Counted from the stretch's first letter, positions 38,677 through 45,703 are shown. The stretch: DNA of 64,000 bases from Otis tarda (GCA_026413225.1 CM048560.1:10930001-10994000), one strand, 5' to 3'. Notes: a model not told the origin generated them from the letters alone. Made by a program: numbers and translations.

Positions 38677-39369
38677 TGTGGTGGTTTAGCCCGGATCACC
38701 ACACAGTTTCTTATTCACCCTCCCCCTACCCAGTGGGACAGGGGAGAGAAATTGGGAAGAAAGGAAAACTCATGGGTTGAGATAAAAACAGTTTACTAAA
38801 AATACTAAAAACTACAAAGCTAACAGGATATAAGGATATTAATATATACAAAATATACAAAATGAACAATGTACAATTTCTCACCACCCGATGTCCGAAT
38901 GACCGACGCAGCCCGTCCCGAGCAGCAATCACAGGAACGACACCGAGCAGCAAGCAAAGGGGGGAGAGCAAGCTAGCAAGGTAGAGGGAACGATGCCAGC
39001 AAGCAAGAGAGAAGTAAAGGATGCCAAGGGTGCCCGAACGGATACCTGACAAGAATGCCCGAACAGAAAAGGATAGGATGCCCCCTCCCGTGGGCAACCC
39101 CCACTTATATACTGAGCATGACGTTTATGGCATGGAATACTCTCTTTGGCCAGTTTGGATCAATTATTCTGTCTGTCTTTCGCCCAGCTTCCCGCATCTG
39201 CACGTTAACGAGACCTTAACGAGACTTGGAAAGCCAGACAGTGTCCTTGGTCTCATTAACAACAACTCGTATCATCAGAATGTTTTTATCAACATTCTTC
39301 ACACACGAAATCCAAAACACACCGGCTACTAAGAAGAAAATTAACTCCATCCCTGCTGAAACCAGGACA
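38677..39369 (-). repeat. 3' LTR of the provirus (693 bp)
   Basis: On the minus strand it begins TGTCCTGG and ends CCACCACA, with the TG...CA ends of retroviral LTRs. It is the same length as the copy at 45006-45698 with no indels. By eye one base differs: A at 38772 here, G at 45101 there. A TATATAAG box lies at 39104-39111 (minus). An 11-bp tandem repeat (39205-39226) lies in U3. A 7-bp inverted repeat (38677-38683 with 38697-38703) forms the terminal end. Confidence 0.95.
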
Positions 39370-39387
39370 GTATCCACCCCTTATTCC
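39370..39387 (-). promoter_or_regulatory. Polypurine tract of the provirus
   Basis: On the minus strand a purine-rich block, AAGGGGTGGA, lies at 39373-39382, four bases 5' of the 3' LTR. This is the expected place for the RNase H-resistant primer of plus-strand DNA synthesis. The tract is imperfect (one T, then TAC before the LTR). Confidence 0.7.
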
Positions 39388-39446
39388 ATACCATTTACGT
39401 CATGCTTATAGATATACACACAGATATCACTATCTCAGTCTATGAG

Positions 39447-39698
39447 CTATCCCTCCAAAGTCTGTTGAGTTGATTTAGTCCATGACTTTGGGCCCCATCT
39501 GTGATAGCAGTCTCTCAGGGCAGGAGAGATGGTATGTAGTGTGAAGTTGTTACATACTGCATCTGGAACTCGTAGCTGGTACCTCTGGCGCAGCTGGTGT
39601 ATCACGTCCATGGTCTGCAAGTTGAAGATGTTGATCTCGAGGAAGTTGTTGGTCGCCAGTTCTGGTTCCATCACTGCTGCACGTCGCTCGGTTTCATC
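39447..39698 (-). CDS. Small open frame between pol and 3' LTR (uncharacterised)
   Basis: After pol there is an open frame in a different phase, of about 83 codons from the preceding TGA. Its first ATG at 39671 gives a 74-residue product starting MEPELATNN and ending near TLEG. It shows no signal peptide, membrane segment or envelope motif, and I do not recognise it. It may be a relic of sequence lost from a longer ancestor, an accessory protein, or chance. Its start overlaps the stop of a 33-codon frame upstream in a TGATG arrangement. Confidence 0.3.
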   Translation of the reverse strand, partial: DETERRAAVMEPELATNNFLEINIFNLQTMDVIHQLRQRYQLRVPDAVCNNFTLHTISPALRDCYHRWGPKSWTKSTQQTLEG

Positions 39699-39772
39699 AA
39701 AGCTTGTTCTTCACTGATGAGGGTGATTCTTGCTGCAATACCTCTGATAGAACATAAAAGAACTACAGACAT
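39671..39772 (-). CDS. 33-codon frame after pol (uncharacterised)
   Basis: Begins with ATG at 39772, 19 bases after the pol stop, and ends TGA at 39671-39673. That stop shares bases with the ATG of the next short frame (TGATG). The start of the product is hydrophobic (MSVVLLCSIRGIAA). Function unknown; a chance frame is quite possible. Confidence 0.2.
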   Translation of the reverse strand: MSVVLLCSIRGIAARITLISEEQALMKPSDVQQ

Positions 39773-39790
39773 GATTATATACAGTTCAAA

Positions 39791-42700
39791 TCATTGGCTA
39801 TTTTCACCTAGAATCAAATCTCCTTGAGGTACACATTGGGCTTCCCCATCCTCCCGCATCACCCACCAAGTACATCCAGGTCCTTGAGCGAAAGCACTCC
39901 CATGGATGGGTTTGCCTTTGCCCAGAGGAGGAATAACCCAGACTGTTTTCCCCAACATATTCCTTACATGCACCACAGGAACTTTATCACCATCTACAGT
40001 ATGTAAAAGTTCAGATTGGGCAGGGCCAGCTCGATTGATGGATCCCCGAGTGTTGACTAACCAAGTGGCTTTTGCTAAATGTTTGTCCCAGTTTTTGAAG
40101 GTTCCACCACCCATTGCTTTCAGTGTAGTTTTCAGCAGTCCATTGTACCGTTCAATCTTTCCAGAGGCTGGTGCGTGATAGGGGATGTGATATACCCACT
40201 CAATGCCATGCTCTTTGGCCCAGGTGTCTATGAGGTTGTTTCGGAAATGAGTCCCGTTGTCTGACTCTATTCTGTCTGGAGTGCCATGTCGCCAGAGAAC
40301 TTGCTTCTCAAGGCCCAGGATGGTGTTTCGGGCGGTGGCATGGGGTACAGAATATGTCTCTAGCCACCCAGTGGTTGCTTCCACCATTGTAAGCACATAG
40401 CGCTTGCCTTGGCGAGTTTGTGGGAGTGAGATGTAATCAATATGCCAGGCCTCTCCATATTTGTATTTCAGCCATCGTCCTCCATACCACAGAGGCTTTA
40501 GCCGCTTGGCTTGCTTGATTGCAGCGCATGTCTCACAGTCATGGATAACCTGTGCAATAGTGTCCATGGTTAAATCCACCCCTCGATCACGAGCCCATTT
40601 GTATGTTGCGTCTCTTCCTTGATGGCCTGAGGTGTCATGGGCCCACCGAGCTAAAAATAGTTCACCCCTGTGTTGCCAGTCTAAGTCCACTTGGGAAACT
40701 TTAATCTTAGCAGCCTGATCTACTTGCTTGTTGTTTTGATGTTCTTCAGTGGCTCGACTCTTGGGTACATGGGCATCTACGTGACGTACTTTTACAACCA
40801 GCTTCTCTAACCGGGCAGCAAAATCTTGCCACAGTGCGGCAGCCCAGATGGGTTTGCCTCTACGCTGCCAGTTGCTCTGCTTCCATTGCTTTAACCACCC
40901 CCACAGAGCGTTTGCCACCATCCATGAGTCAGTATAAAGATAGAGCTTTGGCCATTTTTCCCGTTCAGCAATGTCTAAAGCCAGCTGGATGGCTTTCACC
41001 TCTGCAAACTGACTTGATTCACCTTGGCCTTCAGTGGCTTCTGCCACTCGTCGTGTAGGACTCCACACAGCAGCTTTCCACTTTCGATGTTTTCCTACAA
41101 TGCGACAGGATCCATCAGTGAACAGAGCATATCGCCTCTCATTTTCTGGGAGGTTGTTGTATGGTGGGGCTTCTTCAGCACGTGTCACTTCTTCCTCTGG
41201 CGGCATTCCAAAATCTTTGCCTTCTGGCCAATCTGTGATTACTTCTAAGATTCCTGGGCGATTGGGGTTTCCTATTCGGGCTCGCTGTGTGATCAGTGCA
41301 ACCCATTTACTCCATGTGGCATCAGTTGCATGATGTGTAGAGGGGACCTTCCCTTTGAACATCCAGCCCAGCACTGGCAGTCGGCGTGCCAGGAGGAGCT
41401 GTGCTTCAGTACCAATCACTTCTGAAGCAGCTCGAACTCCTTCGTATGCTGCCAGTATCTCTTTTTCAGTTGGAGTGTAACGGGCCTCAGATCCTCTATA
41501 TCCCCGGCTCCAAAAGCCTAGGGGTCGACCTCGAGTCTCTCCTGGTGTTCTCTGCCAGAGACTCCAGGTAGGGCCATTCTCCCCGGCTGCGGTATAGAGG
41601 ATGTTTTTCACATCTTGTCCTGTCCGGACTGGCCCAAGGGCTACTGCATGAACAATCTCCTGTTTAATTTGTTCAAAGGCTTGTCGCTGTTCAGGGCCCC
41701 ATTTAAAATCATTCTTCTTTCGAGTCACTTCATAGAGAGGGCTTACAATCATACTGTAATTTGGAATATGCATTCTCCAGAAACCAACAACGCCCAAGAA
41801 GGCTTGTGTTTCCTTTTTGTTAGTTGGTGGAGCCATAGCTGTTATTTTGTTGACCACATCCATTGGAATGTGATGACGTCCATCTTGCCATTTTACTCCT
41901 AAAAACTGGATCTCTTGTGCAGGCCCTTTGACTTTGCTTTGTTTTATTGCAAAACCGGCTTTCAGAAGGATTTGGATTATTTTCTCCCCTTTCTCAAAAA
42001 CTTCTTCTGCTGTGTTGCCCCATACGATGATGTCATCAATGTACTGCAGATGTTCTGGAGCTCCACCCTTTTCTAGTACAGTCTGGATCAGTCCATGGCA
42101 AATGGTGGGGCTGTGTTTCCACCCCTGGGGCAGTCGATTCCAGGTATAGTGGACACCCCTCCAAGTGAAAGCAAACTGTGGCCTGCATTCTGGTGCCAAA
42201 GGAATGGAGAAGAATGCATTGGCAATATCGATGGTGGCATACCACTTGGCAGCTTTTGACTCCAGTTCATATTGAAGTTCCAGCATGTCCGGCACGGCAG
42301 CACTCATTGGTGGTGTAACCTCATTTAGGCCACGATAGTCCACTGTTAATCTCCATTCTCCATTAGATTTTCTCACTGGCCATATGGGACTGTTAAAGGG
42401 TGAGCGGGACTTACTGATCACTCCCTGGCTCTCCAGTCGACAAATCAGCTTGAGGATGGGGATTATGGAGTCTCTGTTGGTGCGATATTGCCGCCGGTGC
42501 ACTGTGGTGGTAGCAATTGGTACCTTTTGTTCTTTAACCTTCAGCTTTCCCACAACGGAAGGGTCCTTTGAAAGTCTGGGCAAGATGGACAGCTGTTTAT
42601 TTTTCTCTGTCTCCACGGTGGCTATACCAAAAGCCCACCGGTGCCCTTTTGGGTCTTTGAAATACCCACTCCTGAGGTAATCTATACCAAGAATGCATGG

Positions 42701-42976
42701 AGCATCTGGGCCAGTCACTATGGGGTGCTTTTGCCACTCATTCCCAGTCAAACTTACTTCAGCCTCCAATACAGTCAGCTCTTGGGATCCTCCTGTCACT
42801 CCAGAAATACAAATGGGTTGTGCCCCTTTATAGCTTGATGGTATTAGGGTACACTGTGCACCAGTGTCTACTAGAGCTTTATACTTCCGTGGGTCTGATG
42901 TGCCAGGCCATTTAATCCATACAGTCCAATAAACTCTGTTGTCCCTCTCCTCCGCCTGGCTGGAGGCAGGGCCCCT
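39791..42976 (-). CDS. pol: Pro-Pol polyprotein of the ERVL-like provirus
   Basis: Open for 1,061 codons, in the same frame as gag and directly after its UAG, so expression by stop-codon readthrough as a Gag-Pro-Pol fusion is expected. Aspartic protease: DTGA with its DTG at 42860-42868. Numbering from the first internal Met (42799): reverse transcriptase about 90-330 with LPQGW and YIDD at 253-256; RNase H about 555-700 with D562, E600, D624 and D694; integrase with zinc-binding H721, H726, C755 and C758, and the D788, D847, E883 triad in D,D(35)E spacing. All catalytic residues are present and there is no frameshift or stop. No dUTPase domain is seen. Enzymes of this type process Gag, copy viral RNA to DNA and insert it. 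Confidence 0.93.
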   Translation of the reverse strand, partial: RGPASSQAEERDNRVYWTVWIKWPGTSDPRKYKALVDTGAQCTLIPSSYKGAQPICISGVTGGSQELTVLEAEVSLTGNEWQKHPIVTGPDAPCILGIDYLRSGYFKDPKGHRWAFGIATVETEKNKQLSILPRLSKDPSVVGKLKVKEQKVPIATTTVHRRQYRTNRDSIIPILKLICRLESQGVISKSRSPFNSPIWPVRKSNGEWRLTVDYRGLNEVTPPMSAAVPDMLELQYELESKAAKWYATIDIANAFFSIPLAPECRPQFAFTWRGVHYTWNRLPQGWKHSPTICHGLIQTVLEKGGAPEHLQYIDDIIVWGNTAEEVFEKGEKIIQILLKAGFAIKQSKVKGPAQEIQFLGVKWQDGRHHIPMDVVNKITAMAPPTNKKETQAFLGVVGFWRMHIPNYSMIVSPLYEVTRKKNDFKWGPEQRQAFEQIKQEIVHAVALGPVRTGQDVKNILYTAAGENGPTWSLWQRTPGETRGRPLGFWSRGYRGSEARYTPTEKEILAAYEGVRAASEVIGTEAQLLLARRLPVLGWMFKGKVPSTHHATDATWSKWVALITQRARIGNPNRPGILEVITDWPEGKDFGMPPEEEVTRAEEAPPYNNLPENERRYALFTDGSCRIVGKHRKWKAAVWSPTRRVAEATEGQGESSQFAEVKAIQLALDIAEREKWPKLYLYTDSWMVANALWGWLKQWKQSNWQRRGKPIWAAALWQDFAARLEKLVVKVRHVDAHVPKSRATEEHQNNKQVDQAAKIKVSQVDLDWQHRGELFLARWAHDTSGHQGRDATYKWARDRGVDLTMDTIAQVIHDCETCAAIKQAKRLKPLWYGGRWLKYKYGEAWHIDYISLPQTRQGKRYVLTMVEATTGWLETYSVPHATARNTILGLEKQVLWRHGTPDRIESDNGTHFRNNLIDTWAKEHGIEWVYHIPYHAPASGKIERYNGLLKTTLKAMGGGTFKNWDKHLAKATWLVNTRGSINRAGPAQSELLHTVDGDKVPVVHVRNMLGKTVWVIPPLGKGKPIHGSAFAQGPGCTWWVMREDGEAQCVPQGDLILGENSQ

Positions 42977-42979
42977 CTA
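42977..42979 (-). promoter_or_regulatory. gag/pol in-frame UAG (probable readthrough site)
   Basis: A single UAG (QD-UAG-RGP) separates gag from pro-pol with no change of frame. The following RNA is GC-rich, with complementary blocks such as CCTCC and GGAGG about 15-35 nt downstream. This resembles the organisation of gammaretroviral readthrough sites. The pairing was judged by eye and not folded. Confidence 0.6.
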
Positions 42980-44806
42980 GTCCTGTTTATAGTATTTTCT
43001 ATTCACTTTCTGTGAATATGAATCAGAAGTTCCTTCCATAGGATCAGAGGTGAGATCAGCCCTTCTACGCTGTCTGGGGAACTGCCCACTGGAGACTGGA
43101 GCAGCAAATTGCCTGGAAGAACCTCCCTTTGTGATTGTTTTACCTCGCAACTCACGTACACGTGCCTCTAGGGCCGAGGTAGGCTCTCCATCCCACTTTC
43201 TCATATCCTCTCCTTGGTCACGCAAGGTAAACCATAGGTCATCTCGTCGGGTGTACCGTCTCCCTTGAGCAGGAGGAGGATGAGGTCGTCTTCTAATAGC
43301 TGAGATATTAGTCCGTGCAGGTGGGGAGCAAGAATCTTCCAGTTTCTGACACACCTCAGATAGTTTTTCTAACAGTTTTTCAAACTGGCTTTCAGATTTC
43401 TCAGTCAGTCTTTCTATAGCTGAGACACAGGCCCGCATTGGGGAAGAGAGATTGTCTTCATATTGTCGGAGCTGGTTAGCCACTGCACGTACTGGTGGCA
43501 TCTCATCATCTTTCCAACTCATTGCTGCCAGTGAGTTGGCATACGATGATGGTGCACTCTGTACAAATTTCCGCCACATGGGTCGGGTGCATTCAATTTC
43601 ATCTGGATCTATGGATGTCCGTGGGTCATCCAGGTTATGATAAATCAGCTCCCGAACAGCTAATTCTCTCAGAAACTGGATACCTCTCTCCATGGTGGTC
43701 CACTTGCTTGGGTGGCATACAATATCTTCCTTAAAGAAATACCTGTCCCTCACACCTGACAGGAGTCGCCTCCAGAGGCTGCAAGCTGCTGACTCTCTTC
43801 CAATCGCCCTGTCAATGGCTGCTTCCCTAGACAGGGATCCCAGCTGCCTGGCTTCCCTGCCTTCTAATTCCAGGCTACTGGCCCCACTGTCCCAGCATCG
43901 GAGCAACCAGGTGACAAGTTGCTCACCTTGATTACGGCTGAAATCTTTTCGCATATCTCGCAGCTCACTCAGGGATAGGGACCGGGTGACTACCTCTCCT
44001 TCTGCCTCTCCCTGATCATGTGATGGGCCTGGTTCATCATCATCTTTCACTATGCGAACTGATTTTTTGGTGTATTTCTTATGTACAGGGGCAACTGATA
44101 CTGGTGTAGGTTGCTTTTTCGGTTTCTCTTTGGTACTGCTTGACGAGGTTTGAGTAGCCACAGCGTCTGGCGTGGGGGCTGAAGCAATCACAGTGCCCGT
44201 AGCAGGGGCTGCAGTAGCTGCGGTGCCTGCCGTAGCGGCTGAAGTAGTTGCAGTATTTGTAGCAGCAGTTTGAGTAGCCACAGTGTCTGTTGCGGGGATT
44301 GGAGGAGCCATAATACTTTTAAAAAATTGTTTAAACTTAATCAATATCAAGATCTGAGATAGCTGCAAGAGACTTGTCACCATGAACATGGTGGTAGGGG
44401 TATCAAAAGGGTATTCAAAATTCTCAAAAGCTGTTGAAATTAGCTTGGCGAGGTGGGGATAGCTGTAAACAGATGTTCCCCCCGCGGCCTGGCTTCCCGG
44501 AACAAAACAACAGGTATAGTTCCAAACAACACCCACAAGATGGCTCCTGAAATACCCGGGTGGAGGTGCCTCTGCCTCCTCTCTCTGCACACTGCCCGCC
44601 GCCATTGAGTACAGATATGAAAATGGTCCCGTTACCAGCAATCTCACTAAACAAATCAGTGCCGCATAGCAAAGCAGAACAATACCTTTGATCCAACACA
44701 CATCATTGATAAAGCGTGCACAAACACCGACAAACAGAAAATACGGCAAGTAGGGTGCTATCCAATATAGCTCTAAAAACAACTGCAAGAACAAATAAAA
44801 CAACAT
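42977..44806 (-). CDS. gag: Gag polyprotein with hydrophobic N-terminal extension
   Basis: The frame opens after a TGA at 44891-44893. The first ATG is 44806, giving 609 residues ending YYKQD. Residues 1-30, 40-58 and 137-158 are strongly hydrophobic, and N96-Y-T is a glycosylation sequon. Met166 (44311) has a stronger context (A at -3, G at +4) and begins a conventional soluble Gag of 444 residues: A/T/P-rich 10-residue repeats 171-220, a basic/acidic linker, a conserved capsid-like block about 277-420 (SELRDMRKDF, WLLRCWDSGA), a coiled-coil-like acidic stretch about 465-492, and an Arg-rich tail 505-582. There is no CCHC zinc knuckle; RNA binding probably uses the Arg-rich tail, as in foamy viruses. 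Which start is used is unknown. Confidence 0.88.
   Translation of the reverse strand: MLFYLFLQLFLELYWIAPYLPYFLFVGVCARFINDVCWIKGIVLLCYAALICLVRLLVTGPFSYLYSMAAGSVQREEAEAPPPGYFRSHLVGVVWNYTCCFVPGSQAAGGTSVYSYPHLAKLISTAFENFEYPFDTPTTMFMVTSLLQLSQILILIKFKQFFKSIMAPPIPATDTVATQTAATNTATTSAATAGTAATAAPATGTVIASAPTPDAVATQTSSSSTKEKPKKQPTPVSVAPVHKKYTKKSVRIVKDDDEPGPSHDQGEAEGEVVTRSLSLSELRDMRKDFSRNQGEQLVTWLLRCWDSGASSLELEGREARQLGSLSREAAIDRAIGRESAACSLWRRLLSGVRDRYFFKEDIVCHPSKWTTMERGIQFLRELAVRELIYHNLDDPRTSIDPDEIECTRPMWRKFVQSAPSSYANSLAAMSWKDDEMPPVRAVANQLRQYEDNLSSPMRACVSAIERLTEKSESQFEKLLEKLSEVCQKLEDSCSPPARTNISAIRRRPHPPPAQGRRYTRRDDLWFTLRDQGEDMRKWDGEPTSALEARVRELRGKTITKGGSSRQFAAPVSSGQFPRQRRRADLTSDPMEGTSDSYSQKVNRKYYKQD
44147..44296 (-). 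repeat. Five 30-bp tandem repeats coding 10-residue units in Gag
   Basis: The Gag linker (residues 171-220 from the 44806 start) is five in-register decapeptides: PATDTVATQT, AATNTATTSA, ATAGTAATAA, PATGTVIASA, PTPDAVATQT. The outer units share a 20-nt near-identical DNA block 120 nt apart, so the region grew by tandem duplication and has since diverged. Confidence 0.85.
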
Positions 44807-44900
44807 TGTGCCCAGCGATGACCAAACCGGCTTAATGAACACTTGTAACAAATTTGTTTTCAACACACTGTGTTCAAGCCTGTCCTTATCTCAACCCTTT

Positions 44901-44972
44901 GGGACTGACCAGGGCTTGAACCTTGGATCCTCAGACTAGGGTCTGATGATCTCACGACTGATCTAGTGAGGC
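44901..44972 (-). ncRNA. tRNA-Lys-like module in the proviral leader
   Basis: Between primer site and gag, sense strand. It reads TA-GATC-AGTCGTGA-GATC-A, then TCAGA-CCCTAG-TCTGA, then GGATC, then CAAGG-TTCAAGC-CCTGG. These segments line up with D arm, anticodon arm, variable loop and T arm of animal tRNA-Lys(UUU) (GCTC-AGTCGGTA-GAGC, TCAGA...TCTGA, GGGTC, CAGGG-TTCAAGT). By my count roughly 45 of 58 positions outside the acceptor agree. The D-stem change is compensatory (GATC pairs with GATC). A perfect B box (GGTTCAAGCCC) and a near A box are present. The acceptor stem does not form, and the anticodon loop has six bases with no UUU, so it is not a working tRNA. It may be a captured tRNA or a tRNA mimic. 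Confidence 0.65.
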
Positions 44973-44980
44973 CCCTTCGA

Positions 44981-44998
44981 GCCCCACGTTGGGCGCCA
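44981..44998 (-). promoter_or_regulatory. Primer binding site for tRNA-Lys (CUU type)
   Basis: The plus-strand text GCCCCACGTTGGGCGCCA equals the 3' end, with CCA, of vertebrate tRNA-Lys(CUU) as I know it, so the viral RNA is perfectly complementary over 18 nt. Identity continues five more bases (TTCGA) into the T loop. It lies seven bases after the 5' LTR, wider than the usual 0-3. Lys primers are typical of betaretrovirus-like elements; classic mammalian ERVL uses Leu. Confidence 0.9.
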
Positions 44999-45005
44999 AA
45001 AAGAC

Positions 45006-45698
45006 TGTGGTGGTTTAGCCCGGATCACCACACAGTTTCTTATTCACCCTCCCCCTACCCAGTGGGACAGGGGAGAGAAATTGGGAAGAAAGGAAAACTC
45101 GTGGGTTGAGATAAAAACAGTTTACTAAAAATACTAAAAACTACAAAGCTAACAGGATATAAGGATATTAATATATACAAAATATACAAAATGAACAATG
45201 TACAATTTCTCACCACCCGATGTCCGAATGACCGACGCAGCCCGTCCCGAGCAGCAATCACAGGAACGACACCGAGCAGCAAGCAAAGGGGGGAGAGCAA
45301 GCTAGCAAGGTAGAGGGAACGATGCCAGCAAGCAAGAGAGAAGTAAAGGATGCCAAGGGTGCCCGAACGGATACCTGACAAGAATGCCCGAACAGAAAAG
45401 GATAGGATGCCCCCTCCCGTGGGCAACCCCCACTTATATACTGAGCATGACGTTTATGGCATGGAATACTCTCTTTGGCCAGTTTGGATCAATTATTCTG
45501 TCTGTCTTTCGCCCAGCTTCCCGCATCTGCACGTTAACGAGACCTTAACGAGACTTGGAAAGCCAGACAGTGTCCTTGGTCTCATTAACAACAACTCGTA
45601 TCATCAGAATGTTTTTATCAACATTCTTCACACACGAAATCCAAAACACACCGGCTACTAAGAAGAAAATTAACTCCATCCCTGCTGAAACCAGGACA
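45006..45698 (-). repeat. 5' LTR of the provirus (693 bp)
   Basis: Promoter-bearing copy for the proviral transcript. It is identical to 38677-39369 except at 45101. The TATA box TATATAAG lies at 45433-45440 (minus). The U3 11-bp tandem repeat (ttaacgagac twice on the plus strand) lies at 45534-45555. A 123-codon open frame without an ATG (begins TTG, 45426-45055) follows the TATA box. Confidence 0.95.
45433..45440 (-). promoter_or_regulatory. TATA box of the 5' LTR promoter
   Basis: TATATAAG on the minus strand, about 260 bases into the LTR, followed by a G-rich stretch. Transcription would begin roughly 25-30 bases further on and run antisense to DNM3. Confidence 0.7.
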
Positions 45699-45703
45699 AA
45701 TAT
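45699..45703. repeat. Target-site duplication, right copy (AATAT)
   Basis: Matches 38672-38676 exactly. Joining the flanks here restores continuous CR1 homology. Confidence 0.85.

Larger units (their letters stand above)
38677..45698 (-). mobile_element. Complete ERVL-like provirus (LTR-gag-pro-pol-LTR)
   Basis: A 7,022-bp endogenous retrovirus-like element on the minus strand, antisense to DNM3. From its 5' end at 45698: LTR, tRNA-Lys primer site, leader with a tRNA-like module, gag, UAG, pro-pol, about 420 nt of short frames, purine tract, LTR. It is flanked by AATAT. No envelope gene and no dUTPase domain are visible. The class III/ERVL assignment rests on the absence of env, the 5-bp duplication, Gag without zinc knuckles and the style of pol; it was not tested by phylogeny. 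Neither long frame is broken apart from the single UAG between gag and pol, which is probably a natural recoding site. LTR near-identity makes it very recent. Confidence 0.93.

Noticed and set aside
39370..39790. A retroviral envelope gene
   Set aside because: Only 420 nt separate pol from the 3' LTR, and no signal peptide, furin site or transmembrane-subunit motif is visible.
39791..39950. dUTPase domain at the pol C terminus, as in some ERVL elements
   Set aside because: After the integrase the frame ends with a short SH3-like tail; no dUTPase motifs are seen.
42977..44806. CCHC zinc knuckles in Gag
   Set aside because: No Cys-Cys-His-Cys spacing occurs in the C-terminal third; the tail is Arg-rich instead.
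44901..44972. A functional tRNA-Lys gene
   Set aside because: The anticodon loop has six bases without a lysine anticodon, the acceptor stem does not pair, and it lies between a primer site and gag. It is described as a tRNA-like module instead.
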